This document shows positions 34,928 to 47,800 of a stretch of DNA of 64,000 bases, piece by piece. The DNA lies in the NCBI GenBank assembly GCA_013398175.1, contig VZRZ01000586.1, positions 1,147,370 through 1,211,369 on the forward strand, in the 5' to 3' direction. This DNA comes from Climacteris rufus. Its lineage: Eukaryota > Chordata > Aves > Passeriformes > Climacteridae. The number at the start of each line of letters is the position of its first letter. The stretch's first letter is position 1. The position numbers and the translations under genes were made by a program. The notes beneath the pieces were generated by a model that saw only the letters and a program-made list of their open reading frames with translations, did no database searches and was not told where the DNA came from.

Positions 34928-35169
34928 TGCTGATCTGTTATGAATGTCCATGGTTTTATGGTAAGAATAATGCAGGAAGACAAAAAAGCAACCTGAAGAA
35001 GGAAGCAGAAATTGAGGTTGGTGCAGACATTGACTCTATTGTTTATGATTGTACATGTAAAATTTATGGATTTACCACTTCTTTGTAATGTATTTACTCA
35101 AGGAAGCTCTGTTATAAATCATCTGTTTTCCAATAAGAATCTACATTTTTCTCCCTAATCTCTAGTTGA

Positions 35170-35270
35170 GTTCACTGAGGCAAGAAAGGGTCAAATGACG
35201 AGCCCAGTGTTACATGATGAGTCATTGAATGAACCAAGTGCTAGGATCCTCCTTGCCCCTGGTCCTTTAT
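35170..35270 (-). repeat. Probable MIR-like SINE remnant
   Basis: 'ttcactgaggcaagaaaggg', 'tcaaatgacgagcccagtgt' and 'tacatgatgagtcattgaat' align in order with the antisense MIR core ('actgaggcacagagaggttaaatgacttgcccaaggtcacac...'). They are followed by 'gctaggatcctcc', the counterpart of 'caggattagaacc'. It is diverged, and similarity is spread over about 90 bp. Confidence 0.45.
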
Positions 35271-38200
35271 ATCAACAGGCCACAGGGGCTTTGCGTTTCT
35301 TCTTTCATCTGCCTTTAATCCAAAGTCTTAGTTAAAAATGTCTTCTCTTAAATCTTAGTGTGGCTCAGAGAGTGCAAGAAAATACAATCCTCGAGATGGC
35401 ATGTTCATGTACTGAATATGTTTCCCTGGTTTTTTTGTGACACCCTTTCTTCTTTTTTCAGATTTGTTTACTGGTCTCCATAAATCAACATTCTCATCAG
35501 ATGTGGTAATGAAGTCCTAAGAGAACCAGCCACTATTTCCACAGCTGTTAAGTAGTTATCTAAAGATTTCTTTCTGTTTGGGCTTGATTCACCACTGGGT
35601 TTCCTCAGGTTTGTACTGGCGTTAAGACTAATGGGTTCAAATTGGTTGCAGTAAATCAATGCACAGAACTAGTCCCTGACCTGGTATAAATCAGCAGAGC
35701 TCCACTGCATCTGCATGCAGTTCTCCTTATTCTGACCAGCTAAAGCTTCATCCCATGGAGTGTAGACAAACCCAACCACGAACGCTGTCATGCCAGGTCT
35801 AGCCGTAATGACCAGGTATTCCCAGGTGTAATGTTAGAGTTAGATTTTCAAAAATTAAAATCAGGTTTGATTAGAATGATAAAAGAGAGACATTTTTTGT
35901 GTGTGATATTTTTGTTGTCATCTGTTTCTTTTTTTCTTCAAAAACAGCACTGTCTTTCAGAGCTGTACTTCTGAGGTTTCATCTGCAGCAGTAAGAAAAC
36001 CAGTGGCTGCAGACCAACAGAGGAGCAGCTGTAAAATAAATCCTTTGGAAGGTATCCAATACAATTGAAAAGAAGAAAAAAGAAACCATATCTACAGAAA
36101 TTAAACCAGTGGGCGACTCTGTCTGTAGCCATTCTACATATTATCAATTAGGCTGTAAGCAGACAAAAACTTAGCCTTGCACTTGGATCCGTAGGTCCAC
36201 TTAGTCAGAGGAACTAAATATGCATAAAATTGCTGCCCTCTAAGTTCTTGCCAGAAATGTCAGTCCCTTTTAACTGGAAATAAATATTCCATTTCACTTA
36301 AGTAATTGTAAACTTTTTAATAGTTAAAATTGACTGAATTTTTGAACTGAAAAATTCAGTAGAAAATTAGTTTTTAAATTTTGAAATACAATCACTTTTT
36401 TGTACTTTTCTTTTTTCTTTTTTTATTTATAACTGATCTACAGCATGAACATGTATTCACAGAAATAGTATTCCTAAAGCCACCTTTCACAATAAAAATC
36501 TTCATAAAAAAAAATGCTTTTGTCTACTTTTCTTCTAAGCAGATTTATGTATGTTTATGGAGAAACATATTGACATTGGAGTCCAGCTCTCTGGAATCTC
36601 CAGTGTCACAAAAGCAAAGAAAACAACATTTTTATTACGATATTAAAGCCTTTGTTTATCATAAAGGAACCACACTGCATGGAGAAAAAGATAAGAATTT
36701 TCCACTAATAGCCATTTCCAGTGAATTCAAAAACTAGAACAAGCCTAAAACAATACTAAAAGCATAGGGATAATTTCTTTTGCTTTCAACATGTGTGGTA
36801 TCTGTTACACTTTATGACTCTGAGAATTTTCAACCTTAAAACTGATAGTGATGTAAAATATGCAATGTATAGGTGGGGATAGATACGTAAATTCTCCTTT
36901 CTAAGAACTATTTGATTTTTTTTTAAAAAAAGTGTGTTCACATTTCCTCTGTCATTGTGTATGGTTTAATTTTTCTGCTTATTAAGTATTAAACCAAGCA
37001 AGTGGGTAAAATTTAATTTTAACAAAGAAAATTCAATAGCACAGGAAATTGTATGTGCTCTCTATGAATGAAAAGTCGGATTTCTGTTTTGTTATGTAAA
37101 TTAATGGAAATGTAATGTAATGGTTTTCATTTTACTTACATTACCAAAAGAAAAACACAAACAAAAAATGCTCCTGCTGACAGTCGTAGGTAACATTTTC
37201 TCTTAGTTTATGAGTTTACTTTATAGTACAGCAAAATCCACTTTCGCACTATGACAAAAACTTTCCAGATTTTCTGATTCATAGTTCATATTTTCTTACC
37301 AGATAGTTGATAAGATATTATTGTGAGCCTTAGGGTCTTAAGCACTCTTATTCTAAAAAAACACGAGTTCATAATGTATTTTAAACTTTTCTTTTTTTTT
37401 TTAACCAGGGAATTAATTGTGCCTAAATATACATGAGATTACACAGCAAAGTTGGCTTAAAAGTTACTCAACTCCACCTCTATTGGAAATGTTTCAGTAT
37501 ATACTTAACTTTCCACATGTGCTTACCAACACCATCATTTTGTGTCAATACGTTCACTACAATTTATTTCTTATAACACAATTCCCCTGTTTCCATATAA
37601 AATCCTTTACATGGAGCTCTAAAACAGTATAAATTGTTGGTTAAAACTTATTCTTACATCTGTCAGATATTGTTCTACATGAAGATTTCAAAAGAAAAAG
37701 TCAAAGTCCTCCACTTTTTCTCAGTCTCACTTCTGGAAGTAATCTTTTTTTTTTCTTTCAACAGAGAATTGCAAATAGGACTAATTCTGTCAACAACATG
37801 AAGCATAGGATGAATGAATTCTTAATTTTGTATATACTTCATATATATAAACTCATATCCACAGAAATAAACAAAATGGTATAGTAATTTTTAATGCTGA
37901 AAATTCATATAGAGAGAATTTTCTATTAAAAATGTTGTAGAAATAAAAAATACAAATTTTAAAAAGGAAGCAGAAATTGCTTTAAGCAAATGGAAATACA
38001 AAACTAATTACATCAAATTTTGAATGCACACACACACACACATTTAATTACCTGTAATTTTCAAGTTCTGATATCTAAGGCCCAGTATATTATTTTTTTT
38101 TAATTTGAAATGTTGAGATGTTTTGGGATAGGTCTGCATAATAATAACAAAACAGAAATTTAAAAAAAAATTGAAAGCTACTCTTTTCTACCTGTCATAA

Positions 38201-38465
38201 ATGGGAAATATCACCACAATTATTTTTCATTATTATATATTATTCAAATATTTAATTCTGTATCATTAACATGGTTGAACAATCCCACAGAAATATTATT
38301 TGTTATTTTCTGGAGATACAGAATTAGCTTCCATTTCAAACAATACTACATTTTTTAACTGTGTCATTTCATAGATTTATAGTGATGATATTTTCAAAAT
38401 TTAACCTAAATTCTTGCATGTATCTTTTTTTTGATAAAAGAATGGACTTCATTTCTAGAATTTAA
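35271..38465. other. Unique AT-rich DNA with a short CA run
   Basis: A (CA)8 microsatellite lies at 38027-38042. A 118-residue plus-strand open frame (36381-36737) is Phe/Lys-rich with no recognisable domain and looks like chance in AT-rich DNA. Nothing else is recognised. Confidence 0.5.
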
Positions 38466-38521
38466 AATGTAAAGAAAGATACTACTATGATACTACTGTA
38501 ATGTAAAGAAAGATACTACTA
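38466..38521. repeat. 34-bp-period tandem duplication
   Basis: AATGTAAAGAAAGATACTAC occurs at 38466 and at 38500, with an additional internal ATACTACT repeat at 38489. The second copy is partial (22 bp). Confidence 0.9.
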
Positions 38522-41500
38522 CATTCATTGAATGATGACAAAAAATAAAGCAGAACCTGAAGATTACTTTAGAAGTGATATAGATTCTCTGAGTCTATAT
38601 ATTGTATGAGATTAAATTTCTAATGATTGGTAAACAAATTTCCTGATTGAAGTCATCAGCTGAAGCTGTCTTGCACAGATTTACTGCTGAAGGCTTTAGT
38701 GACTTGTTTAATGACCCTAAACCCTAGTGTCAGAAGTTCTTTCTAATCCTTATATATCCATGTCTAATAAATTGAGGAGGCTAATAAAAGGACTTTATTT
38801 TTTGTATTGATACAAGTATGGATTTATTTATTCTAAATTACTCACCAGAGAGAGACATTTCATTGAAACCCACCTCTCAAAAGTGATTCATTAAAACAAA
38901 GGTGTCATCTCGAAAAAAATTGTTTGAAATTGTATCATCAGAGGTAATTGACAATATATCTTTTTAATTTCATTTGTGATGTCTTTACCATTTTTCTTTT
39001 GAGGTAATTTTTAACTAGGAATATTTTAATTTTTTTTTCTATGCTGAGTCCAAAAAGTGTATCTTTTTTGCTAAAACAGCCACTGAATATGTCTCACACT
39101 CCAAGAGAATAAAATAAATTTACCTGCTTATTCAATTTACAGATAAATTAACATGGAATTTAGATCGAGATATTATATCAGAAATATGTATGGATTTAAG
39201 CTGAGAGCTTCCTTCAGGCTTTTATTTTTTTTGAGATTTTTTCCAAAATGAGCATGTGAAATCATAGATTGCTCTGGGTGACAATAGTACTTAAAAATAT
39301 CAATAATAAGATACGGAAATTAATTCTTAAAATGTAGTAAGAACCTTAATTATGTGCAGCTGCAAAACTGTGTAGTGAGAACTACTGTGAGTTCACATAA
39401 TTCAGTATTTTTCTCTTGCTTTTCTTGTTCTGGTTGCATATTATAGTTCTTTGAATTGCAAGACATATTTGCACAGGAACTTTCCTTAGCACAGATGCTC
39501 AGATTTAAAGCACTCGTGACTTGCAGTTTAAAAAACTGAGTTAAAGACTCACAATCTATGGGATTATGTATCCACTGATAAGAGTAATTTTCTTACCAAA
39601 GCTACAGTTAATAGCAACACAAAACAATCCCCACAGCCAGACCAAATTCAGGGGAAATTTGTGTCTAAGTGGATCTCCCACACAGGGCTTGGTTTAACTT
39701 GCAAATATGATGTCACAGAGATCCAGCTGCAAGACCCACACTTTACAAACAGCTTTGTTTTTCCTGTTGAAACATTGGTAGCCAACACAGTAACAATTCA
39801 GTGACAACGATTGATTAGCCCCTTGGTGCCATATCAATTCATAATTCCTGTCTCAAATGCATCTCGGACCACATCTCTTTAAGCATCATCACAGAAATCA
39901 ACTAGCTAATTAAGTCATCTTGTAGCATTATGATGACAATAGCTTGATGATTGCCGTTCCTTTTCAGTAGGTAGGAGACTTTGTAAGAAATTATTTTCAT
40001 CAGCCTTATGTTCCTGATTTATCTAATTCACCAGGTATTTGTGTACAAAAAATAAGCAAAAATGAAAAACAAAAAAAACCCATCCCACAACAATGGGAAT
40101 GTTTTACATATCCATGAAAGTCTGGAAGAAAGAAATATGTCTCGTAAGTGATCTGCTTGGGTTTCTAAGTTTCTATTCTGCTTTTAAAAAGCCCAAACAC
40201 ATATTATATATATACTGTAATTTATATTCTGTGTGAAGTCCCACATAAGGTTCTGTCATCTCACACAGGGCACAGGGCTACAGCTTTGAATGTCTCTGGT
40301 GGAGGAGCCAACACTAGCAGCATCCTTCACAAAGTTGGTCAGGGGAAAGCAAATTATTTGCTCTCTTTTAGTTTTTTTTTTGTTTGGTTTTATTTATTTG
40401 TTTGCTTTAGCTTAAAACAGACAACACTTTGTTAGAGGCACAGTTACCCGCTTGGACTAAGCTGCTGATTTACAGTTCTGTGATGATGGTTACAGGAAGC
40501 CCAGCCAGCTGGAGAAACTGTGGTACAGCAATTTGAGGCACTCTGAACAGTTTTGAGCTCCAATTTTCATTAATTAATTTTATTTATACCATGAGAATAC
40601 TGTGTGATGCTTCATTGGACCTTTGGATTATAATCACAAAACACATTGCTGGATAATCTCTACATGGAAAGAGCATATCATCTATAGGCTTGAGAGGGAA
40701 ATGACCTTCTAAGATAGCAACTGTAAATAAAACACCATTACCTAAATAAAGGAAGGTATATTCCATTTAACTTCTAAGCCCTTTAAAAAAAATCTCTGGA
40801 AATATCCAGTAACTAAGAGCACAGTCAAGAAAGGTGACTTGGTAAAGCATGTCTAGCAATGGGTTCTTTGATACAAAACTGAAGACAATTTCCTCCTCTA
40901 TTGAAGATAAGAGCAATTTTGCTATTGATTTCTGTGGATGGAAGTGCCCAATGCAGCCTCCCTTTTCTGACTCTCACCAGCTAGCTGCGTGAACACAGGG
41001 AGTGAATGCACCTGGGTTTCTTGCTTTCCATCATTTGCTGTGTCTGCCCAGGCTGTGAGCTCTCCTGCTCTACAGGGACATTCTCTGATGAGACGTTTGA
41101 GAAGGGGAAAGCAAAACGGGATCCAGTCCAGCAGAAGCATCAGAAACCATCATGATTTAGATCAGAACTGTCTTTCATTGCTAAGTATTGATTTAATTAA
41201 GGAAGGACTGCAAATAAAAGCTATATGTTCTTAGAGATCCTCTGCTTATGTTTTCCCATGGTTAATTATCCCATTCTCTTATTTCAGAATCCCTAGGATA
41301 CAAACACTAATTTGTATCTTTCTTTTGTTGATGAAATAAGGAATCAACTGCAGCTAGCCTTTAGTCATTTACTGTATTTGATCACTTTTGCATCTTATTC
41401 ACTCTGAATGACACTAAATAGAAGTGTGAGGTCTCTCATTGGAGTTGGTCTTCTCACTCAGTTACCAAAGAACAGAAGATGGAAGAAAGTTAGTGATATT

Positions 41501-42989
41501 TGCCTGATTGATAGCTAACAAGGCTCTTTCATGAAGACACTTGTAGTGTTATTGCAGTCTGTTGTTCAATTAATGCATAGATCCCTTTTAGCACTGTTCT
41601 CCTTGTTCATCCACCTCTCTGCTATATTAGCCTACTGTGAAAAAAATACACGAGATTTTACAGCAATCTTTAAAAAAACCTATGTGAGAAAATAAAATAT
41701 GCATTGCACATAAATATTTATATCTATATTTGGCTGTATATTCACATACTTACTCATTATGAGAAATGAGGGAGACAGGCAGGCACACATCCACACAAAA
41801 ACTCTTAAAGACCTTACTGTAATCTGCCTGTGAAATGGTTAACAGCAAAATAAATCGACATTCCTTTCTATGCGTGTTACAAACATTATTATCTCCAAGT
41901 CACATTTTAATTTCATACTTGATGCTTCAGCTCATGCCATGTTTTTAGTTAGCAATGGCCTGTTAAGCTGCTAATTTATATACTGTTGTGAAGGCCTCTG
42001 TAAATGCTGCTCTATAAATAATAGAGCAGTGATCCATAACAACCTTCCATGTTACAGCACAGAGTCCACTGCAGTTAATATGAAAGGACTGCTGGTTGCT
42101 AGGTGCCAAAATGCTGCCTGCCTATTTAGGAACTGCTATAGTTTTGTCTCCCTGCTAAGATGACAAAAGTGTAATTAGAGATTAATCAAGAGCTACATTA
42201 GTGCCACAGTTTCCTGCAGGCTGACTTTTGTTGCTCACCAGCAGTTAAGTGCATCTGCCTGTATTTGCCAGTTCTCTGGAGATTTAAAAATTTATCGTCA
42301 TATTTACAGGGACAGCTACAGTAAGAGTTATCAAATCCTGAAGGAAACTTGGCAATATGCATATAATTTGCAGTTGCAAAGATGGCTCTCTGTATTTATT
42401 TTCTAAACATTTCCCATCTGAGAAAGGTTTTAAATTTCCTGCTGCCACATACTTAATTCCCTAGGATGACGGGAAGAGGACTTCGGCCTAGACTTTTTTA
42501 TCTTCTACTGAAGCCTCATATACATAAAACTGTACACCATTTTTAGTATTCTTGTTTAATTCTAAGCCTTTTGTAAGTTTCTATTTAATATCATAAAGAC
42601 CTCCCCTTAGTCTATTTAGATAGTAAGCAACTTTTAGAACTGCTAAAACCTTTGAATACATTAATCAGTTCTTAATTTCATGTGTCACTAAATTGTATAT
42701 TTAAATTCGTGAGATATCACCTTGATTGTATGACTACTTACATATTTCTTGATAGAAAATTAACACATACCATGAAATGTGTGTGCAGGGTTCTCTTCTT
42801 TGCATCACGTAGAAAAAGTCACAGAAGAATTTTATTCAGAAATTTATAGTAATTAAAGAAATTCTGAATTTATCTTATTCTTCCCAAATTGAGAACTTTT
42901 TAAATGATCCAAAATATTCTTAGAAACTATGTTACATTTCCTGGATAGCTCTAATAACAATTTAAAGAAGACAGATAGGAAAGCAGATG
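38522..42989. other. Unique DNA with two candidate conserved noncoding segments
   Basis: No gene or dispersed repeat is recognised. The parts at 39590-40010 and 41905-42480 are free of repeats, compositionally complex and rich in homeodomain-type TAATTA/ATTA sites. They are discussed under findings. The remainder is plain AT-rich DNA. Confidence 0.4.
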
Positions 42990-43036
42990 GAAAGATTTTG
43001 GGACTTATCCAAAGTTGCATAATAAATCATTGGATC
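42990..43036 (-). repeat. Possible MIR-like core trace
   Basis: 'gggacttatccaaagttgca' followed by 'taataaatcattggatc' resembles antisense MIR ('gtgacttgcccaaagtcacacagcaaatcagtgg'). It is short and diverged, so a chance match is possible. Confidence 0.28.
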
Positions 43037-43040
43037 AATG

Positions 43041-43097
43041 ATACCAATTGATACCTCCAATTGGTACCTCCAATACCAATTGGAATTGGTACCTCCA
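43041..43097. repeat. Compound direct and inverted repeat around CCAATTGG
   Basis: ATACCAATTG occurs at 43041 and 43073, ATTGGTACCTCCA at 43060 and 43085, and the palindrome CCAATTGG at 43057 and 43076. The units interleave, which suggests two overlapping slippage or duplication events. Confidence 0.9.
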
Positions 43098-43709
43098 CAT
43101 AGATCTCAGTCATTCTGTATATTGCAGAAAAACTTGTACTGTCTTTAAATGAGAGACTGTGGTATTACTTGAAGGTCTGCTCCAAAGACTTTCCATAATC
43201 TTAGGAAGTAGTCTATGTTGAGCTCTGTGCTACTTAGTATCCAAGTCTGAGAAGAGGTTTATTTGAGTAAGATCATGTCATGCATAATACAGTCACTGGT
43301 ACGGAGGAAGGTAGGTATAGTACAACAGTAAAAAGTGTATTTCCAATACATAAGCAACAATCTCTACAGGGAGACCAAGAATAGCCTACTTCCATTAATG
43401 AGATCAATGCCTACAGTCTAACGAGTCAATAAAAAGCACAAAGAAAACAGTAAAAACGCAGAGATTGTGCAGCCTACCCTGAGTAACTTCATTTAAAACA
43501 AGCAGACAGAACCCAAGCACAGGAAAATGCTGTGTAAACAACTCTGCTGTGAATGGATTAATAGTACAAAACTGCAATCCCGCTCTCCTACCACACCAAA
43601 CCCCTTCAGCAAAAGCGAAAAAAAGATAAATATGTAACAGGTTAATTGGGTAGTAAATTAGCAGTCACCTTTAAAAATTATTGCTAATTATACATTTGTG
43701 TCCATAAAT

Positions 43710-43786
43710 GCACACACACATACACACACACATATATAGCAACCCATGTGCATGTATATGTGGAGAGAGAGAGAGATGGATGTTTG

Positions 43787-43817
<31 letters not shown>

Positions 43818-43863
43818 ACACACACATACATACACATACACACACATATATATATACACACAA
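43710..43863. repeat. Compound microsatellite (CA, GA, TA, TATG)
   Basis: Two CA-rich arrays (43711-43733 and about 43818-43863) enclose a (GA)7 run (43763-43776), a (TA)n run and TATG units (43788-43815). Four overlapping open frames on both strands, Tyr/Ile/Cys-rich, are translations of these repeats. Confidence 0.96.
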
Positions 43864-44764
43864 AAGTTGCTTTTTGTAGAGTGGTAGACAAGAAATTCCA
43901 GTTCTGGGGCAACAGAACATGGATTCTGGGATGGAAAGTTCCTAGATATGGTTATAATTACTCATAAAGTAGACCTAGAGGAGAAAACTCTGTACTATGG
44001 CATATGGCTCTGTGGATTTATTCACGGAGCATTTCCTCAAGAGAAAAACAGAAACTACAGTATTTTCAAAGGAAAAGCAGAGCTAGGCAAATCCCCCCTG
44101 TACTTGTTAGAGATTAGTCCAGACTTTATGGCCCTTTTGACTTACACAAGGACAGAAGCTTGTAGAAAATAGGCTTAAGAATGAGCGTCTCATTTAGTAC
44201 TTCGTAAACCTTTTTTTTCCGCTTCCTTTTGCAAAGGTCTTTACGACACTTACAAGATAATGTTTGGGCAAATTGGGTTCTTTCTTGCATACAACTTGGC
44301 GTTCAAATCCAGATCTCTTGAAGGTAATATTTTCTTCCTTCTTAGTAACTGCATAAATAACAGCATAAAATCTTTAATCTTTTTTTAGGCTTTGTACAAA
44401 GACCGGTGAATCTCTAAAAGAAATTATGAACCTCAAAATTTTTGAATAAAAAATCTATTAATTGATGGAGTTTTATCTCCTATACCTAGAATCACGATAA
44501 CTGGGTTCAGTGTCAACATGTGTTCCATATCCCAAATGCTAATTTTTCTTCCTATCTTTAGTTTTACTTTTTATAAAGAAAAATAACTCACAAATACATG
44601 GCCATTTTATTTACAAACTTCTTTTTCTCATGAAGGAGGAGGTGAAGGGCTTCATCTTTTCAATACAACAGGAAAAAGTCATAATAGTCCACTAAAAAAT
44701 ACAGATTTTTATCTTACAAAAGTAGGAAACGTATTTTACAGAATGTGAAAGTCAACTTGGACAT
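43864..44764. other. Unique DNA, nothing recognised
   Basis: No repeat family, exon or RNA gene could be recognised. Confidence 0.5.
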
Positions 44765-44826
44765 TTATTATTATTTATTATTAATAATAATTACTATTGA
44801 TTTTTTATTAATAATAATAATTATTC
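44765..44826. repeat. TTA/TAA low-complexity palindrome
   Basis: TTATTATTTATTATTAATAA and a second TTATTAATAATAATAATTAT block are mutually complementary. The whole stretch can fold back on itself and is expected to melt easily. Confidence 0.88.
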
Positions 44827-47800
44827 TTTTTTATAATCATCATCATTCAAGAAGACATTAAGAGGAAAACTCCTAGTCAAAATTAGCATTTATATGTCTA
44901 TCCTTCCAGACTGTTGCTCTTCTGGATTGTTCTCAACCTTGTTTCAGTATGGTGAAGAGTAGCAGCTGACAGAACTCAGATGTAGCTCACCATAATCAAA
45001 AGTTATGATTGTGAACTGTGGTATAACCACAACCATAAGCCTGAACTTTTTAAATATCTGCAAAACTGGATGACAGCTCTACCAATTATTCTGAACCAAA
45101 ATTCTCCAGAGCTATTGCTTTTGTAGGGGGAGGGCTGTTGTGGGTTTGTAATTTTTTTCCTTTAAACACAACTACTGGACTTACGAGAATTCATACTGCC
45201 TTCTTCTGTCTAGACTGTACAAGAGTAGAACAAAAACAAAGGAAAGACACCAGCTGAGCTACTGTGTGGTATTTAGCACTCTGAGTATGGTAATTTGAAC
45301 TGCTGGAGGAACATGAAGATTGACTATGGAAGTAGCTTCTGACAACTGGCAGAGATGCAGGAGAGCAGGCAGTCTAGGTGACTGCCTCAGTTTTTTGGAA
45401 GCTCAATTCCAGGTAGTTTCCATTAAGGAATTTTGGATTATAGCAAGGAAAAACATTAAAAGAAAATATGAGTTAATTTTTCTGCAAAACTAAATATTTT
45501 GTAATCTCAGTCTTGAGTTTTAAAGGGGTGATTATGTATTAAAATAAAACCTAAGTTATCCAGGATTAAGGAGGAACATATGTACAACTCAGTCACTTGG
45601 GATCAAACACTAGATCCAAATGGCAGCTGCAAAGCACAGATGAACAATTTTGTTCAACATAATTACCTTGATTGCAGATAATCTGATCTGGGCTCGAGTA
45701 TGTGTATGTATGTGTATCTAATCTTACATAAGGGGTTGATGTGTTTGCTGGCTGAATTAGGTCAAAATACAAAAGACAAAATAGCTAATAAGTATGGAAC
45801 ATTATCAAAATTTGGAATCCAAAATTGTACTCTTATTTCCACAAACCTAGTGCTTTGATGAAAATTGTTTATTACATGGCTAAATTCTTAGCTAGAAGGC
45901 ATCTTCTGGGCTTTGAAGATTTTGCCATAGCCTTAGAAATTAAAAAAAAAAAAAAAAGAAAAGAAAAAAAGTGCAAATTGCTGTGCTTTTCTGTAATTTT
46001 GTAAAACAGGGTATTTCAGGATAAATTATACTAACAGAAGGTATCTGTCTTTTACCACAAAACACATGTAAAATACCTATAATTTAGTCATTTCAAGGCA
46101 TGCATGAGAAAAGGTAATAAACACCAACACATCCATGCTAGTTTGTTGACATGCAGACTTCATAAGTTAGAAAGATCTCAGGCTTGCTAAATATCAAAAA
46201 TGGGATCTGTACAGCACACCAAACTACCTAAAATTGCCTTCAAATTTAAGGTGCAATTTATTTCAAATGGCATAGAGTTGTATATATCAATGCTAGCATA
46301 CACAGACTCACTGGATGTCTGTGTGTGGCAGTGCCTGGGCTGAAATAGAACTAATTTTTGGGTGATAGATAACAGTTGTATTTAGATAGAATGTAAAAAA
46401 ATGCATAGGGAGATGTAAACATGACATAACACAGTTTTGTAACATCCTGATTTAATTCCAGTTTTTCTTTTTCTTAATAACACAAAATGCCCATTTCTGT
46501 AAAATATTTTATCTTATGAACACTTTTCTTTCCAAATTCACACATTGTATTTCAAAATGTTATGTTTTTGGTGTGCTTTCTTGTAATTTTTTGCTCCTTT
46601 ACCCATTCAGGAAGTACTTACTGGACCTGAACATACTTTCTTTTGTCATATTTGAAAAAGTGAAAAATAAGTGATTGTGCTGTCTATTGCTTTACACCAA
46701 AAACTGTGACAAGAAGGAAAAGGTGAATTGAGCAAGAAGTGGAATGCTGAACTTTAAATTACATATTAGTACATTGAATTTTATTAGACAGCATTTATTC
46801 CCTTGAACTCATGCCACCCTGAAACATCAGCATGTTTCTAGGAAAGACCTTTTAATAATGGATGAAAATACTTGACATTTTATTACCATTTTTCTATTTT
46901 ACTGATATATCCTAACAGTAGTTGTAGTCCACATCATACCGGATTTTCTTAGGACACAAGATATAATCCAATTACTTTTAGAGGCTGTTACGTCTCTTAG
47001 ACTCTGTCACAATTTTTGTTTTAAAACACTTTCAAAAAGAGTGCATGCACATCATCTTTTTTTGAAAAATCCCAGTAAGCTCCCGTCTGTGTTGCAGGTC
47101 TCTCACATATCCTTCAGCTGTAGGTTCCCATGACAGTCTGCTACAGAGACAATGCCAGATGTGTAAGAGAGACTATAAGTTAACCCATCAACTTGAATTA
47201 CACTTTCAAAATTTTAGTTCATGATTGAAAATTTAATGTACATTCAAAAACAATCGAAGTATTTCCTTGAAATTGAAACCTGTAAATGATGCTTCTCTGT
47301 GTTAAGAAGTTTAGATAACTTTTGTGAGCCCAAAAGATTGGGGTAAATTAAATTGGGCGAATCATGTGATCCATTCATCCTTGTGAACCATGGATTTGCA
47401 TAGCCTATCATATGGGCATAGAGGAAAATAGGAAGTTTTTCTTAGCAAACTTTTTGAGTTTTTTCACCATCAGCTATGTTAAAAAAATAGTTCCACGAAC
47501 CAGAGATAGATATGCCTCATTTTCTAAGATTTGTCTCTTGGGTCTGATTCACAAGGTCCCTCTTGCATAAGTTTCTCTCACGTCCACAGACAGTTGGTAA
47601 GATGGACTTAGATAGTTTATATTTGCAGTCCTCCATCTACTCTCTTGTATAGGGAAACTTGCCTAAACTTTTTTTATTTTTAAAATCCTTATTCAACTGT
47701 CAAAGTTGCTCAAGCTTGAAAATGAGGACAGTAAGACAGACAGACACCATGATCACAGAAGCTTCACTTTCTTGGAATACAGGATTAAGAATGATACCAG

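Noticed and set aside
34611..34943. 110-residue plus-strand open frame with a duplicated segment
   Set aside because: The repeat comes from the 48-bp DNA duplication. The rest of the frame has no recognisable family and a minus-strand frame overlaps it.
40985..41100. 'gctgtgagctctcctgctct' resembling the end of an old amniote repeat
   Set aside because: The match is too short and surrounding sequence does not continue the similarity.
43671..43967. Several Tyr/Ile/Cys-rich open frames
   Set aside because: Translations of the compound microsatellite.
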